Made by a program: the position numbers and the translations under genes. Source: Acholeplasmataceae bacterium (GTDB lineage: Bacteria; Bacillota_I; Bacilli_A; Acholeplasmatales; Acholeplasmataceae). From it: a stretch of DNA of 39,333 nt. The number at the start of each line of letters is the position of its first letter. Positions within the stretch are counted from its first letter, which is position 1. The stretch covers positions 1 through 39,333 of the forward strand of contig JAGYLU010000016.1 of assembly GCA_018400755.1 (NCBI GenBank), in the 5' to 3' direction. Positions 18,396-31,724 of this stretch are shown piece by piece. Under the pieces are notes generated by a model. That model searched no databases, was not told the DNA's origin, and saw only the letters and a list, made by a program, of their open reading frames with translations.

Positions 18396-18472
18396 TGGTG
18401 ACCCGTGGAAGGATCGAACCTTCGACACCATGATTCAAAGTCAAATTGCTCTACCGACTGAGCTAACGGGTC
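18396..18472 (-). tRNA. tRNA with TTG anticodon on a Lys-like body
   Basis: GACCCGTTAGCTCAGTCGG and ACGGGTCACCA are typical of Firmicutes tRNA-Lys, yet the loop reads CTTTGAA, i.e. TTG (Gln). Either a real Gln tRNA of unusual body or a Lys (TTT) tRNA with one wrong base. Confidence 0.7.
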
Positions 18473-18475
18473 CCA

Positions 18476-18551
18476 TGGTGCCGAAAACGGAACTGAACCC
18501 GCAACCTACTGATTACAAGTCGATTTATCACCTGCGTTGAGCTATTTCGGC
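18476..18551 (-). tRNA. tRNA-Thr (TGT)
   Basis: GCCGAAATAGCTCAAC body, anticodon arm TGACTTGTAATCA gives TGT, encoded ACCA. The D-arm is scrambled by several indels. Confidence 0.85.
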
Positions 18552-18559
18552 ATTTTGGA

Positions 18560-18634
18560 TGGTGGGAGATAACGAGCTCCGAACCGCTGACCCTCTGCGC
18601 CAAGGCAGATGCTCTCCCAACTGAGCTAATCTCC
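18560..18634 (-). tRNA. tRNA, Ala- or Val-type, isotype uncertain
   Basis: GGAGATTAGCTCAGTTGGG body and ATCTCCCACCA end. The anticodon arm TCTGC-CTTGGC-GCAGA has a six-base loop, so one base is missing; it could encode GGC (Ala) or a damaged Val anticodon. First tRNA after 5S rRNA. Confidence 0.7.
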
Positions 18635-18649
18635 TTGGGATAGAGAATT

Positions 18650-18764
18650 TGCCGCGACGACAATCCTGTTTTCGCATCGAATGACACTATCGTCGGCGCT
18701 GAAGTGCTTAACCGTGTTCGGGATGGGAACAAGTGGATCCACTTCGCCATCGTCGCAGACATCT
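18650..18764 (-). rRNA. rrf: 5S ribosomal RNA
   Basis: Contains GATGGCGAAGTGGATCC, CCCATCCCGAACACGG and TTAAGCACTTCAGCGCCGA, the standard 5S conserved blocks, with closing helix GCGACGA/TCGTCGC. Ends estimated. A few bases are missing after CACGG. Confidence 0.9.
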
Positions 18765-18799
18765 CTCAAAACTAGATAAGTCTGTTGATGCAGAAAAGG

Positions 18800-21615
<2,816 letters not shown>

Positions 21616-21651
21616 TCTTGCAGCGGAATTTATCTACTTTTCAAAAGTCTC

Positions 21652-21720
21652 TCGTGGAACCCGGAAGAATCGAACTCCCGACCATTGCCTTTATCAGGCG
21701 GTCTCCCGACCAGGGGTTCC
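21652..21720 (-). tRNA. tRNA in the 16S-23S spacer, isotype uncertain
   Basis: Acceptor GGAACCC/GGGTTCC and a normal T-arm (GGGAGTTCGATTCTTCC). The anticodon region reads CCGCCTGATAAAGGC, which suggests GAT but does not pair well; at 69 bases it has lost several bases. A damaged copy cannot be typed safely. Confidence 0.55.
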
Positions 21721-21753
21721 ATATACAAATGTGGGTCACTAAAAAAACAGGAT

Positions 21754-21833
21754 GGGTGGGCCTAAATGGACTTAGACCATCGACCTCACGCTTATCAGGC
21801 GTGGCACTCTAACCACACCTGAGCTATAGGCCC
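21754..21833 (-). tRNA. tRNA-Ile (GAT)
   Basis: GGGCCTATAGCTCAG body, anticodon arm ACGCCTGATAAGCGT gives GAT, T-arm ATGGTCTAAGTCCAT. It lies in the 16S-23S spacer as in many bacterial rrn operons. Two or three single-base insertions are visible. Confidence 0.88.
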
Positions 21834-21926
21834 ACGTGCATGCCTTGTGGTGGACAAAGGTCTTTTTCAAAACTGAATATGATGAGTGTATTGGATTTAA
21901 CTGATGCTTTCGCATCTGCCTTTCTC

Positions 21927-23433
<1,507 letters not shown>

Positions 23434-23543
23434 TATATGTAATGTTTTGTTTGTTTAGCTCGTTTTGTTTTTGCTTTTAATTACGATACATATTCATCAT
23501 TCAGTTTTCAAAAGACCTTGCCCGCCTCTTGGCGTGCTTTAAC

Positions 23544-23593
23544 ATTCTATCATTATGAAATAACCTTGTCAACACAATTAGGATTTAAATCCT
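23544..23593 (-). promoter_or_regulatory. rRNA operon promoter
   Basis: Minus-strand TTGACA (23572-23567), exactly 17 bases, TAGAAT (23549-23544); start expected about 100 bases before 16S. A perfect 14-bp palindrome AGGATTTAAATCCT (23580-23593) sits just upstream of the -35, where an activator or UP element would act. Confidence 0.85.
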
Positions 23594-23612
23594 GGCAAGG
23601 CATGATAGAAAG

Positions 23613-23693
23613 TGGTGGAGGACGAATTCGAACTGCCGGAGCCCGTAGGAATGGATTCCACAGTCTACCGCGTTTAGCCATAGCTACCCCTCC
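23613..23693 (-). tRNA. tRNA-Tyr, probable
   Basis: GGAGGGGTAGC...GGCTAAACGCGG body with a long variable arm (TTCCTACGGGCTCC) is typical of bacterial tRNA-Tyr; encoded ACCA. The loop reads CTGTGGA, formally GTG, where CTGTAAA (GTA) is expected, so one or two bases are probably wrong. It lies upstream of the rrn promoter, hence in its own unit. Confidence 0.7.
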
Positions 23694-23825
23694 AAAATTA
23701 GGCTTGCCTAAATATTCTAACTTAACAATTTCGAAAAAAAGCAACCGTTGGCACATTTTTCATCACTTGCGCTCAAAAAAACGTGTCAATAAGGTTAGGG
23801 ACATGAAGGGCTTTGTCGTGCCATT

Positions 23826-23834
23826 TTATCCACA
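23826..23834 (+). promoter_or_regulatory. Single DnaA box
   Basis: TTATCCACA matches the DnaA box consensus perfectly. It lies 2 bases beyond the DUF951 stop, next to parB. I see no cluster of boxes, so this is not an origin by itself. Confidence 0.4.
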
Positions 23835-23836
23835 GA

Positions 23837-24035
23837 TTATGTTGATAACTCGCTCTTTTGAAGGGGTTCGACCCGAGTCACTTTCTTGTCAAGATCGGCC
23901 TTGAACATCATCACTTCGCGGCCACATCCTTGCATCGATCCTGATATCAACCCCGGTACGCATCACTTCCCATGCATTGGACCCACAAACGTGCTTCTTT
24001 TTGGTGAACAACGTATCGCCAATCGCGTATGTCAT
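23837..24035 (-). CDS. DUF951 family protein, frame-disrupted
   Basis: Starts at ATG 24035 overlapping the parB stop (ATGA). Reads MTYAIGDTLFTKKKHVCGSN, AWEVMRTGVDIRI, then after two single-base losses CGREVMMFKADLDKKVTRVE, ending KSELST. The CGSN-W-E ... G-D-I-R ... C-x-x-C-x-R layout fits the short DUF951 proteins, commonly found beside parB or ychF in Firmicutes and likely zinc-binding. About 66 residues, which is normal. Function unknown. The second cysteine pair is partly hidden by the frameshifts. Confidence 0.7.
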
Positions 24036-24844
24036 TTCCCTTTGATCCTTTCAATCATCTCATCAAGATCGACATTTTTGTAGTTGATCGTGATCTTGGA
24101 ATGGTCAATCGTGACCCGGAACCCCTAAGACAAGGGATAGGTATTGTTCTTCCTTGATGTGGGGATGTGTTTTCTTGAATGATGGTCTTGGTCTTTTGCT
24201 CGGTTGATGTGAGTTCTTCGACTTGTCTCACGGAAAGTGATTTCTCGATCGTCTTCTTGGCCAAATCAACGATCCTTTTCGGATCAGGCTTTGATAACGC
24301 GCGGGCGTGTCCCATATCAAGGCGACCGTAAAGGAGCATGTCTTGAACTGCCATCACAGCAGGGCCGAGGAAGGCCTAGGATGTTCGTCACATGGGACCT
24401 GCTTTTTCCCAATCTTGGGCAATTTGGTTGGTTCAATCCCAACCGTCTCATCACCGCCTGATAGGCTTCAGCCTCTTCCTGTCAGGTTCTCCCGTTGCAA
24501 GGTTTTCCGCCAAAGCGATCTCGGCGACCTTTGAGGCATCATATTGTGCGAGCATTAGCAGGGATGGTCTTAAGACCTACCTTCTTGGTCGCCCGGAAGC
24601 GTCTCTCACCTGAGACAATCATATATCCTTCGTGGACCTTTTTGACCAGGATTGGTTGAAAGACTCCGTGTTCCTTGATGCTCATCGCGAGTTCATCAAT
24701 CGTTTCCGGTTTGAAGACACGCCGGGGTTGGAAAGGATTGGGGACAATGGCATTAGGGATCTCATCGACGGTCTCACCTCTAGGAGCTCATCGACATGAT
24801 GTTCCTTCGAGATCTTGAAATGTGCGTTTATGATCATCCTTCAT
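24032..24844 (-). CDS. parB: Chromosome-partitioning protein ParB, frame-disrupted
   Basis: CTP-dependent DNA clamp that loads at parS and works with ParA in chromosome segregation. Pieces in different frames: MKDDHKRTFQDLEG from ATG 24844; NPFQPRRVFKPETIDELAMS and KEHGVFQPILV, the N-terminal ParB/Srx domain; VSGERRFRATKKVGL, containing the GERRxR CTP-binding motif; the HTH region (24.5-24.35 kb) broken; then LLYGRLDMGHARAL and KTIEKSLSVRQVEELT; C-terminal dimerisation end KITINYKNVDLDEMIERI. About 270 residues, as expected. Start overlaps the parA end by 11 bases. At least four indels; since all blocks are present in order, the gene is probably intact in reality. Confidence 0.8.
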
Positions 24845-25605
24845 TGTTCTTGAGCACCTCCTGGCAAGATCTGCATGTATCTGGTCGCCGATGATGACCG
24901 TGGGGCATGGGTCAAGACCGGAAGGCCATAGGTCGGGGCGACCTGGGCATGGACATTGGATGTGATGATGACATCAAAAGACCCCATCCTTGAAGTAGTC
25001 ATGGATGTCATGGACGATTTCCCATCCGGCTTTGGTACGGCGGTCAGGCATCGTCGAGCACCCTTCGACTTGCAGCATCCGGTTATTTGGCCTTCAGTTG
25101 CTTTGGACAAGCCGGATGGTGTTTAAGTTAAGGATAGGCCGTCAATCGCCAAAAACTGACATTGGACAGGAATCAGGACAGAGTCCGCGGCGTATAAGGT
25201 GTTGAGGGTGAGAAAACCCAATGACGGGGGACTATCGATCAGGAGATAGTCATAATCATCAACAATCTCAACCAGATGACGCCTAAGTGTATATTCTCGG
25301 TCCTCAGCTGGGACTTTTAGTTCGATATGGGCCAGATCGATGGTGGCCGGAAGAACATCGAGATGAAGATCACCAAGCCGGATGATGGCATCCTTGATCT
25401 TGATGGCATCGGTCAAAACCTCGGTGATGCTTGTATAAAGACCGCTTCGGCTGATGCCTAATGACGCGGTCGCACTCGCTTGGGGGTCCATGTCGACCAA
25501 AAGGACGCGCTTGCCCAGTTCAGCAAGCCCAGCGGAGAGATTGACAGACGTCGTGGTTTTACCGACGCCCCCTTTTTGATTGGCGATGGCGATGATCTTT
25601 CCCAT
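24834..25605 (-). CDS. parA: Chromosome-partitioning ATPase ParA/Soj, 3' part frame-disrupted
   Basis: Deviant Walker-type ATPase that moves ParB complexes and, in Bacillus, regulates DnaA. MGKIIAIANQKGGVGKTTTS holds the Walker A (KGGVGKTT); VDMDPQASAT the A' motif; LLIDSPPSLGFLTLN the Walker B; all within the open first 160 codons. After a frameshift near 25125 the frame continues FDVIITSNVHAQVAPTYGLP and SSSATRYMQ, the normal C-terminus, ending EVLKNNEG at 24834. About 257 codons. Two or three indels. Follows rsmG by 8 bases in the tkt-mnmG-rsmG-parA-parB run. Confidence 0.9.
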
Positions 25606-25613
25606 AAACCCTC

Positions 25614-26309
25614 CTAAAGTGGCGTCTTACGCATGTGTGCGTACGGGCGCGGGTATCCTTCTATATGGGTTCTCTTTCTGATGACAATGTTGGTCCGCTC
25701 TCCCATATGGTCTGGCAAGACATGTTTTTTGATATGATCAAGACGGCCTCCAAGCACGGTCAAAGCATGGTTCGCGGATGCCAACTCCTCTTCTCCCCTT
25801 GCCCCTTTCATCGCGATCATGACGCCTCCCTTTTTGACCATGGGAAGACCCATTTCAAGAATCAAGGGCATCGCCCCAAGGGCGCGGGCAGTGACAACAT
25901 CAAAAGCTTGTTGGAGGGTCTTCGCCGCCACTTCGATACGGTCATTGATGATGACGACATCCGTCATCTTCAGATCTTTCACGAGGGACTCAAGGAAACG
26001 GACCCGTTTGGTCAGGCTGTCAATCAACGTCAGTTTGACATCGGGACAGACTATCTTGATCGGAATGCCTGGAAATCCGGCTCCGGAACCCATATCACAA
26101 ATCGATACAGGACCTAAAAAATCCGCAGATCGCATCAGCAACAAAGAATCATAGAAATGTTTGATATAGACCTCTTTTGGATCGGTGATGGCCGTGAGGT
26201 TCATGGTCTTGTTGGTTTCAAGCAAGATCTCCAGATAACGTTCAAAAAGACGTTCCTGTGCCTCTGACAAACTAATCTGAAGGTCTTCTTTCAACAGGTC
26301 TTTGAACAT
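25614..26309 (-). CDS. rsmG: 16S rRNA (guanine-527-N7)-methyltransferase RsmG
   Basis: SAM-dependent methyltransferase for G527 of 16S rRNA. Rossmann motifs: ICDMGSGAGFPGIPI (motif I) near residue 70, LTLIDSLTKRVRFL near 92, and VVTARALGAMPLIL near 138. 231 residues with a slightly long basic tail. I place the start at ATG 26309, which overlaps the mnmG stop as TGATG; a GTG one codon earlier is possible. The mnmG-rsmG-parA-parB order is the classical origin-proximal block. Confidence 0.95.
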   Translation of the reverse strand: MFKDLLKEDLQISLSEAQERLFERYLEILLETNKTMNLTAITDPKEVYIKHFYDSLLLMRSADFLGPVSICDMGSGAGFPGIPIKIVCPDVKLTLIDSLTKRVRFLESLVKDLKMTDVVIINDRIEVAAKTLQQAFDVVTARALGAMPLILEMGLPMVKKGGVMIAMKGARGEEELASANHALTVLGGRLDHIKKHVLPDHMGERTNIVIRKRTHIEGYPRPYAHMRKTPL

Positions 26310-28174
26310 CACGAGGTCACCCTCTTCGACTCAAGATAGACCAGAAGGACGGATATGTCAGCCGGATTCACCCCAGAGATCCTTGAGGCTTGTCCTAGGG
26401 TCTTGGGTCTGACCTTGGTCAGTTTCTCACGGGCTTCTGAGGAAATGTTTGTGATCTTTGCGTAATTCATCTCCTCAGGGATGACTTTCCCGTCAAGGCG
26501 GCCGATTCTTTCGGCTTCCCTTAGGGCCTTGTTGATGTATCCTTGGTATTTGACATGGATGATGAGTTGGTCGAGGATATCCTCATCCTCATCTCCTGGC
26601 ATGAAGTGTCTGACGTCTTCTTTTCCCATTTCGGGACGCTTCAAAAGTGCGCTGACGGACACGGCTTCATAGATGGGCGCCGAGCCTTTGTCTGCCAGGT
26701 ATTGATTGTTCTCTGGTGTTGGCATGATCCGCATCTCTTGGGCAGCCTTGATGATGTCATGGACCTTTTGTTCTTTGGTGATGAACGCCTGATAAGTCGG
26801 TTCATCGACCAGACCAATCTCATAGCCATAGTGTCTGAGCCGGAGATCAGCGTTGTCATGTCTGAGAAGCAGACGATGTTCCGCCCTCGATGTCATCAAG
26901 CGGTATGGTTCCCTGGTGCCTTTGGTCACCAGGTCATCGATCAGAACCCCGATATAGGCCTCATGACGACCAAGGACAAAAGCTGGTTTATGATCGAGTT
27001 TGCGGACCGCGTTGATGCCCGCGACAAGGCCTTGGCAGGCCGCTTCCTCATAGCCGCTCGTCCCGTTGATCTGACCGGCACAAAAGAGATTCCTAACCCG
27101 TTTGGTCTCCAAAGAGACATCGAGCTCAAGGGGATCGATGGCATCGTATTCGATGGCGTATGCATACCTGATGATCTTGGTGTTCTCAAGCCCGGGAATG
27201 GTCCTGATCATCTGTTCCTGGACAACTTCGGGCATGCTTGATGAGAATCCGGCCACGTAGAGCTCATCGAGTTCAAGACTTTCCGGTTCGATGAAGAGTT
27301 GATGGCGGTTCTTATCGGAAAAACGGACGACCTTGTCCTCAATCGAGGGACAATACCGTGGTCCGACCCCTTCGACGACGCCACCATACATCGAGGATTC
27401 CCCCAAGTGAAGGTTGATGATGTCATGGGTTGTTTGATGGGTGTGGGTCAGGTAACAAGGCACCATCGGATTATCGTGGTAGAAAATATTGTCAAAACTG
27501 AAGGTGTATGGGATGTCATCACCTGGTTGGACCGACATCTTTGAGACATCAATGGTGTCTTTGGCGATCCTGGGCGGAGTCCCGGTTTTCAGTCTCACGA
27601 CATCAAAGCCTAGGGTCTTGAGCTGGGCGCTGATCCCAAAGGTGGTCGGTTCTCCGGAAGGGCCTTCCGGAGTCGTGTTGGTTCCAATCAGGATCTTGCT
27701 GTTCAGATAGGTTCCGGTGGTCAGGATCACGGTGTGTCCTTTGATCTGATCACCTGTGGCCATCACGATCCCTGTCACCTGATCGGATTCGATCACAAGA
27801 CCCTCGACGAAGCCTTCAAGAAGATCAAGGTTTGGGGTGTTTTGCATCACCTCAAGCATGATCCTTGGATACATGAGTTTATCGATCTGGGCCCTGAGGG
27901 CGCGGACCGCCGGACCTTTGGAGGCGTTGAGCATCTTGATCTGGATTTGGGCCCGATCCGCACTTTTGGCCATCTGTCCTCCAAGGGCGTCGATCTCTCT
28001 GACGACAATGCCTTTGGCGGGACCGCCAATCGAGGGGTTACAAGGCAAAGAAGCAACCTTGGAAAGGTTGCCGGTGATGAGTAAGGCCTGTTTTCCTAGT
28101 CTGGCAACGGCGAGCGCGGCTTCAATGCCGGCGTGACCACCGCCGACGACAATCACATCATATCGTTTGGTCAT
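26309..28174 (-). CDS. mnmG: tRNA uridine-5-carboxymethylaminomethyl modification enzyme MnmG
   Basis: FAD-dependent enzyme which, with the GTPase MnmE, installs the cmnm5 group on wobble U34 of several tRNAs. N-terminal FAD motif [37 protein letters not shown] near residue 45; the conserved tandem-Cys-type region and [20 protein letters not shown] near 370; C-terminal MnmE-binding helical domain to residue 621. Normal length, clean frame. Nine bases separate it from tkt, so both are probably co-transcribed. Confidence 0.97.
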   Translation of the reverse strand: MTKRYDVIVVGGGHAGIEAALAVARLGKQALLITGNLSKVASLPCNPSIGGPAKGIVVREIDALGGQMAKSADRAQIQIKMLNASKGPAVRALRAQIDKLMYPRIMLEVMQNTPNLDLLEGFVEGLVIESDQVTGIVMATGDQIKGHTVILTTGTYLNSKILIGTNTTPEGPSGEPTTFGISAQLKTLGFDVVRLKTGTPPRIAKDTIDVSKMSVQPGDDIPYTFSFDNIFYHDNPMVPCYLTHTHQTTHDIINLHLGESSMYGGVVEGVGPRYCPSIEDKVVRFSDKNRHQLFIEPESLELDELYVAGFSSSMPEVVQEQMIRTIPGLENTKIIRYAYAIEYDAIDPLELDVSLETKRVRNLFCAGQINGTSGYEEAACQGLVAGINAVRKLDHKPAFVLGRHEAYIGVLIDDLVTKGTREPYRLMTSRAEHRLLLRHDNADLRLRHYGYEIGLVDEPTYQAFITKEQKVHDIIKAAQEMRIMPTPENNQYLADKGSAPIYEAVSVSALLKRPEMGKEDVRHFMPGDEDEDILDQLIIHVKYQGYINKALREAERIGRLDGKVIPEEMNYAKITNISSEAREKLTKVRPKTLGQASRISGVNPADISVLLVYLESKRVTS

Positions 28175-28183
28175 CGTTTGAAA

Positions 28184-30139
28184 TCACATGTTCAAGAATT
28201 GTCTGACCACGGCATCAACGGTGAATCCGAGCGTTTCCGTGGCAATGTCTCCCGGCGCGCTGACACCGAAACGGTCAAGTCCGATGACATGCTTGGCATA
28301 CTTGTACCATGGCATCGGTGATCCCATTTCGACAGCGAGGGTCTTGTTTCGATTGGATAGGACTTGTTTCTGATAGGTCTTGGTCTGGATATCAAAGAGA
28401 TCGTCTGAGGGCATGCTCACAACCCGGACCGATGTGCCCATGGACTCAAGGACGGCGGCGGCCTTCAGGCACAATCCGACCTCTGATCCGGAGGCAATCA
28501 ACGTGCCTTCTGGTTTGCCGGTCGATTCATGAAGGACATAGGCGCCCTTCATGGCATCAGTGATTGAGGTCTCGGTTTCCGTTTGAACCCCTTGTCTGGT
28601 CAAAATGATCGCGGTTGGTGTTGTTTGTGAGGCCATCGCGACGTTCCAGGCGGCGATGGTCTCTTTGGCATCAGCAGGTCTGATGACCGTCAGATTGGGC
28701 ATTGCCCTGAGTCCGGCGAGTTGTTCGACCGGTTGATGGGTCGGTCCATCTTCACCGACTGCGATACTGTCGTGGGTGAAGACATAGATGGTTGGGATGT
28801 TCATGATGGCTGAGAGTCTGATCGATGCCTTCATGTAGTCGGAGAAGACAAAGAATCCTCCTGCAAATACGATCAGTCCGCCGTGAAGGACCATACCGTT
28901 GGCGATGCCGCCCATGGCATGTTCACGAACCCCGAAGTTGATATTGCGTCCGAGACGGTTCTGTGCACTGAAGTGTCCGTCTGCTCCCTTGGCTTTGGTT
29001 GAGGATGTCAGATCCGCCGAACCACCTATCAGATTGGGAATTTGCTCAGAGAGTTTCTGGATGATTTTTCCACTGATGTTTCTGGTGGCTTCTTTCTTGA
29101 TGGCTTCAAGGTCATCAAAGAGCCTTGGGTCAATCTCCGGTGTGTGCTTGAAGAAAGCATCGAACATCGCCGCTTTCTCGGGATCGTTCGCGCGGTAGGC
29201 AGATAAGGTCTTTTTCCATTTGTTATGCGCTCTCCGGCCTCTGGAAGCGACTGTCTTATGCATATGGTCGTAGACATCATCAGGGACTTCAAAAGGCGCA
29301 TAAGGCCAACCTAGGGTTTCTCTTAGGACTGTTGTGTCTTCTTTGCCGATCGGCGCACCATGGACTTTGGATGTGCCAGCCATTGGTGCCCCATAGCCGA
29401 TGGTCGTTCTGACTTCAATCAATGATGGGCGGTCATCATCGCGCTTGGCGCGTTGGATGGCCCGGTGGATCAGATCGATGTTGTTTCCGTCCTCGATCAG
29501 GATGTATTGCCAACCAATGGCATCCATCTTCTTGCGGATGTCCTCACTGAAGGCAGGTTCAAAGGACCATCCAGCTGGATGTCGTTTTGAATCATAGAGC
29601 ACAATCAGTTTCCCGAGGAGTTTGGATGTCGGCGGGGCTCATCGCTTCCTGGGCGATGCCTTCCTGAATCGCCATCCCCACAAAGGACATAGGTATAAAT
29701 TGATCAGCCAGGCAGGATGTCTTCAGTATTGAGGCGGGCGGCGGATGATGGCTTTCAGCGATGGCCATGCCGACGGCGCGGTGGCAATCCCTGCCCGAGT
29801 GGTCCCGATGTGGTCTCAACCCCATCAGTATGCCCGAATTCGGGATGACCAGGGAATTATTACCTATCTGTCACGAACCGCTTGAGATCCTCAAGCGGAT
29901 TTTGCTTAGCCTGAAAGATGGTTCATGGCGTATAAAAGCATTGAGCCATGTCCGGCTGATAAGACAAAACGGTCACGGTTGATCCACGAAGGCGTTTTGA
30001 CATCAACATTCATATGTCTTGTAAACAATGTGTAGAGCATCGGGGCGGCTAAGAACGATACCGGGGTGGCCACTGTTGGCCTTGTTGATGGCGTCGACAC
30101 CCAAAAAGCGGAGGCGTTGATGGCTTTATTCTCAATCAT
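28184..30139 (-). CDS. tkt: Transketolase, N-terminal third frame-disrupted
   Basis: Thiamine-diphosphate enzyme moving two-carbon units in the pentose phosphate pathway; links with rpe and thiN in this window. The N-terminus MIENKAINA, then ANSGHPGIV read across frames, and [18 protein letters not shown] are in 30139-29920. Then frame changes occur every 30-80 bases (GPLGQGIA-like and GDGxxxEGI ThDP blocks recognisable) until about 29560, after which 450 residues are clean: [61 protein letters not shown], ending VVRQFLNM. About 652 codons, normal. I chose ATG 30139, with AAAGGATGA upstream. The damaged third is most likely sequence error. Confidence 0.92.
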
Positions 30140-30221
30140 GAGCGTCATCCTTTGTTACGTTTGTCCGTCTCATCGACACATCGTCATCAAGATCGTTCTT
30201 ATCTTTGTTGTTGCCGGCTTC

Positions 30222-31001
30222 TTATAGCCTTTCCAGGAAAGGTTTCAAATCATCTTCGAAGTCAGGCGGTTCATGGTTCTCATCAAGTGTCTCTTCTTTA
30301 GATGGCTCAAGCGTATCCGCTCTAAGCGGAGCCCTTTTGGCTGGTTTCAAGAACGGTTTCGAGGATCTTCCTCGAAATCAGGCGGTTCGCCTTGGGATCC
30401 TTAGGTCACCTGCCTGATTGCCGTCTTGATTGGCCTGCTTTGTTGCTGGAATTCATAATAGGTCTGGTAATGTCTTTCCTGGTTTTGGATCAGGCGGTCG
30501 AACTCAGCTGCGCCGATCAGATTTTCTGATCTCATCCTGGGCTTTGGTGTTTTCTTCTTTGACGCGCTTGCCGATGACACGGTTCTGGATCGAGTTCGTG
30601 ATGACAATGATGCCTAGAAGCACCAACAAGACGACGAAGATCTGTTCCTGGAAATAAGCGGAAGCGAAGAATGCGACCACGGCATAGAAAATGATCGTCG
30701 GAATGATGAAGATCATGTTGATACGCTTGTTGATCGCACTGATCCGCTCAAGGAAATTGAGCCAGATACGATTGACGCCTTCGGAATAGAAGGATTCCAT
30801 GGCGTCATAATAGGTGCTTTCAATCAAGACCTTGTAATCACTGCCATCTGATGCCCAGATGGCAAATCGTCCTTTGGACGCATATTGAAACAAAAATGGT
30901 GAATCATCCATTTTGTGAAACTCGACAACGCGGCCATCAATGTCCTGGGTCAGGAACGGCTCACCTGTCATCTTCTTGTACACCCGAGCGTTTAGTTTCA
31001 T
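30222..31001 (-). CDS. Two-TM membrane protein with C-terminal repeat, unrecognised
   Basis: ATG 31001 has GGAGG 9 bases ahead. MKLNARVYKKMTGEPFLT begins a ~100-residue soluble domain (SKGRFAIWASDGSDYKVL), then two membrane segments (MIFIIPTIIFYAVVAFFAS and VVLLVLLGIIVITNSI, residues 97-140), then a charged tail. A frameshift near 30510-30560 moves it to the frame AAEFDRLIQNQERHYQTYY. The tail holds two copies of EPPDFE(E/D)D-L-KPFL (30395-30350 and 30275-30225), separated by a KR/acidic linker, and ends near FLERL. About 260 codons. Function unknown; expected in the membrane with both ends in the cytoplasm. It sits where dnaX would follow the SRP RNA in Bacillus. Confidence 0.65.
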
Positions 31002-31025
31002 AAGTTATAGCCTCCGATTAGTCCT

Positions 31026-31034
31026 ATTATATCA
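31026..31034 (-). promoter_or_regulatory. Extended -10 promoter of the two-TM protein
   Basis: Minus-strand TGATATAAT (31034-31026) lies 25 bases before the start codon, with no clear -35. Confidence 0.6.
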
Positions 31035-31142
31035 TGAGTTTGTGTGCCGGAATGTGAAACATCCCCAGGCAAACGCCCTGATGATTGATTTGTTTGACAA
31101 AAAGCCCTTTGCACGCCCTTCAAACATCGATCGATTGAAAGA

Positions 31143-31257
31143 CAAAACCCCATCAGGCATCATCACCCACATCATAACAAGTGCTTATGGCTGCTTCGAT
31201 CAAGACCTGACCAGGTTCGCACCGTACAATTGGATGATGATGCCTGATGGGGACTGG
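31143..31257 (-). ncRNA. ffs: Signal recognition particle RNA (small, 4.5S-type)
   Basis: Minus strand carries the SRP RNA core: GAACCTGGTCAGGTC (about 31226-31212) and GAAGCAGCCATAAGCAC, the Ffh-binding asymmetric and symmetric loops. An almost perfect outer stem CCCCATCAGGCATCATCA (31252-31235) pairs with TGATGATGCCTGATGGGG (31165-31148), followed by TTTTGTCTTT which can end transcription. The tetraloop region reads CTTGATCG, not the usual GGAA. It follows tadA within a few bases, the same order as tadA-scr in Bacillus. No Alu domain is seen, so this is a compact form. The open frame on the opposite strand is not a gene. Confidence 0.85.
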
Positions 31258-31259
31258 CC

Positions 31260-31724
31260 TCATTTTTGACGTAATGCCTTGAAAAAGGATTGTAACAACG
31301 CTTTGCTTTCCAAAGCCATCAGACCACCTTCGACATCAACGTGATGATTGAAAGGCAGGTCAAACAGTGTGGTCATGCTATGAGCGACACCAGCTTTCGG
31401 ATCGCTTACGGCATAATAGACCTTACGGATACGGCTTTGGATCATCGCGCCCGCACACATGGGGCACGGTTCCATTGTAACATAGACGTCGCACCCTTCC
31501 AATCGCCACGACCCTATTTTTTTCGCGGCTTTTCTCATGGCGAGGAATTCAGCGTGTCCTTCGATGGTTTGGGCGGTTTCCCTTAAGTTGTGGGCTCTGG
31601 CAATGATTTTGCCGTCTTTCACAACCACCGCGCCGACCGGAACCTCATGCTTGTCAAAAGCCTTCTGGGCTTCCTTGAGGGCAGCGGTCATGAATGGCTT
31701 ATTTTGGTTTTCCGGGGACTTCAT
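31260..31724 (-). CDS. tadA: tRNA-specific adenosine deaminase TadA
   Basis: Zinc deaminase converting A34 to inosine in tRNA-Arg(ACG). The catalytic HAE is in EGHAEFLAMRKA near residue 55 and the zinc cysteines in TMEPCPMCAGAMIQS near 85. About 154 residues from ATG 31724 (MKSPENQNKPFM); other starts at 31691 and 31766 are possible since none has a good ribosome site. It overlaps the end of tdk by 26 bases and leads into the SRP RNA. Confidence 0.93.
   Translation of the reverse strand: MKSPENQNKPFMTAALKEAQKAFDKHEVPVGAVVVKDGKIIARAHNLRETAQTIEGHAEFLAMRKAAKKIGSWRLEGCDVYVTMEPCPMCAGAMIQSRIRKVYYAVSDPKAGVAHSMTTLFDLPFNHHVDVEGGLMALESKALLQSFFKALRQK

Noticed and set aside
23826-23840. Replication origin at the DnaA box
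   Set aside because: Only one good box is seen, with no AT-rich unwinding region or dnaA gene nearby.
31081-31269. Plus-strand open frame of about 60 codons (MIDLFDKKPFARPSN)
   Set aside because: It lies mostly antisense to the SRP RNA and has no ribosome binding site.
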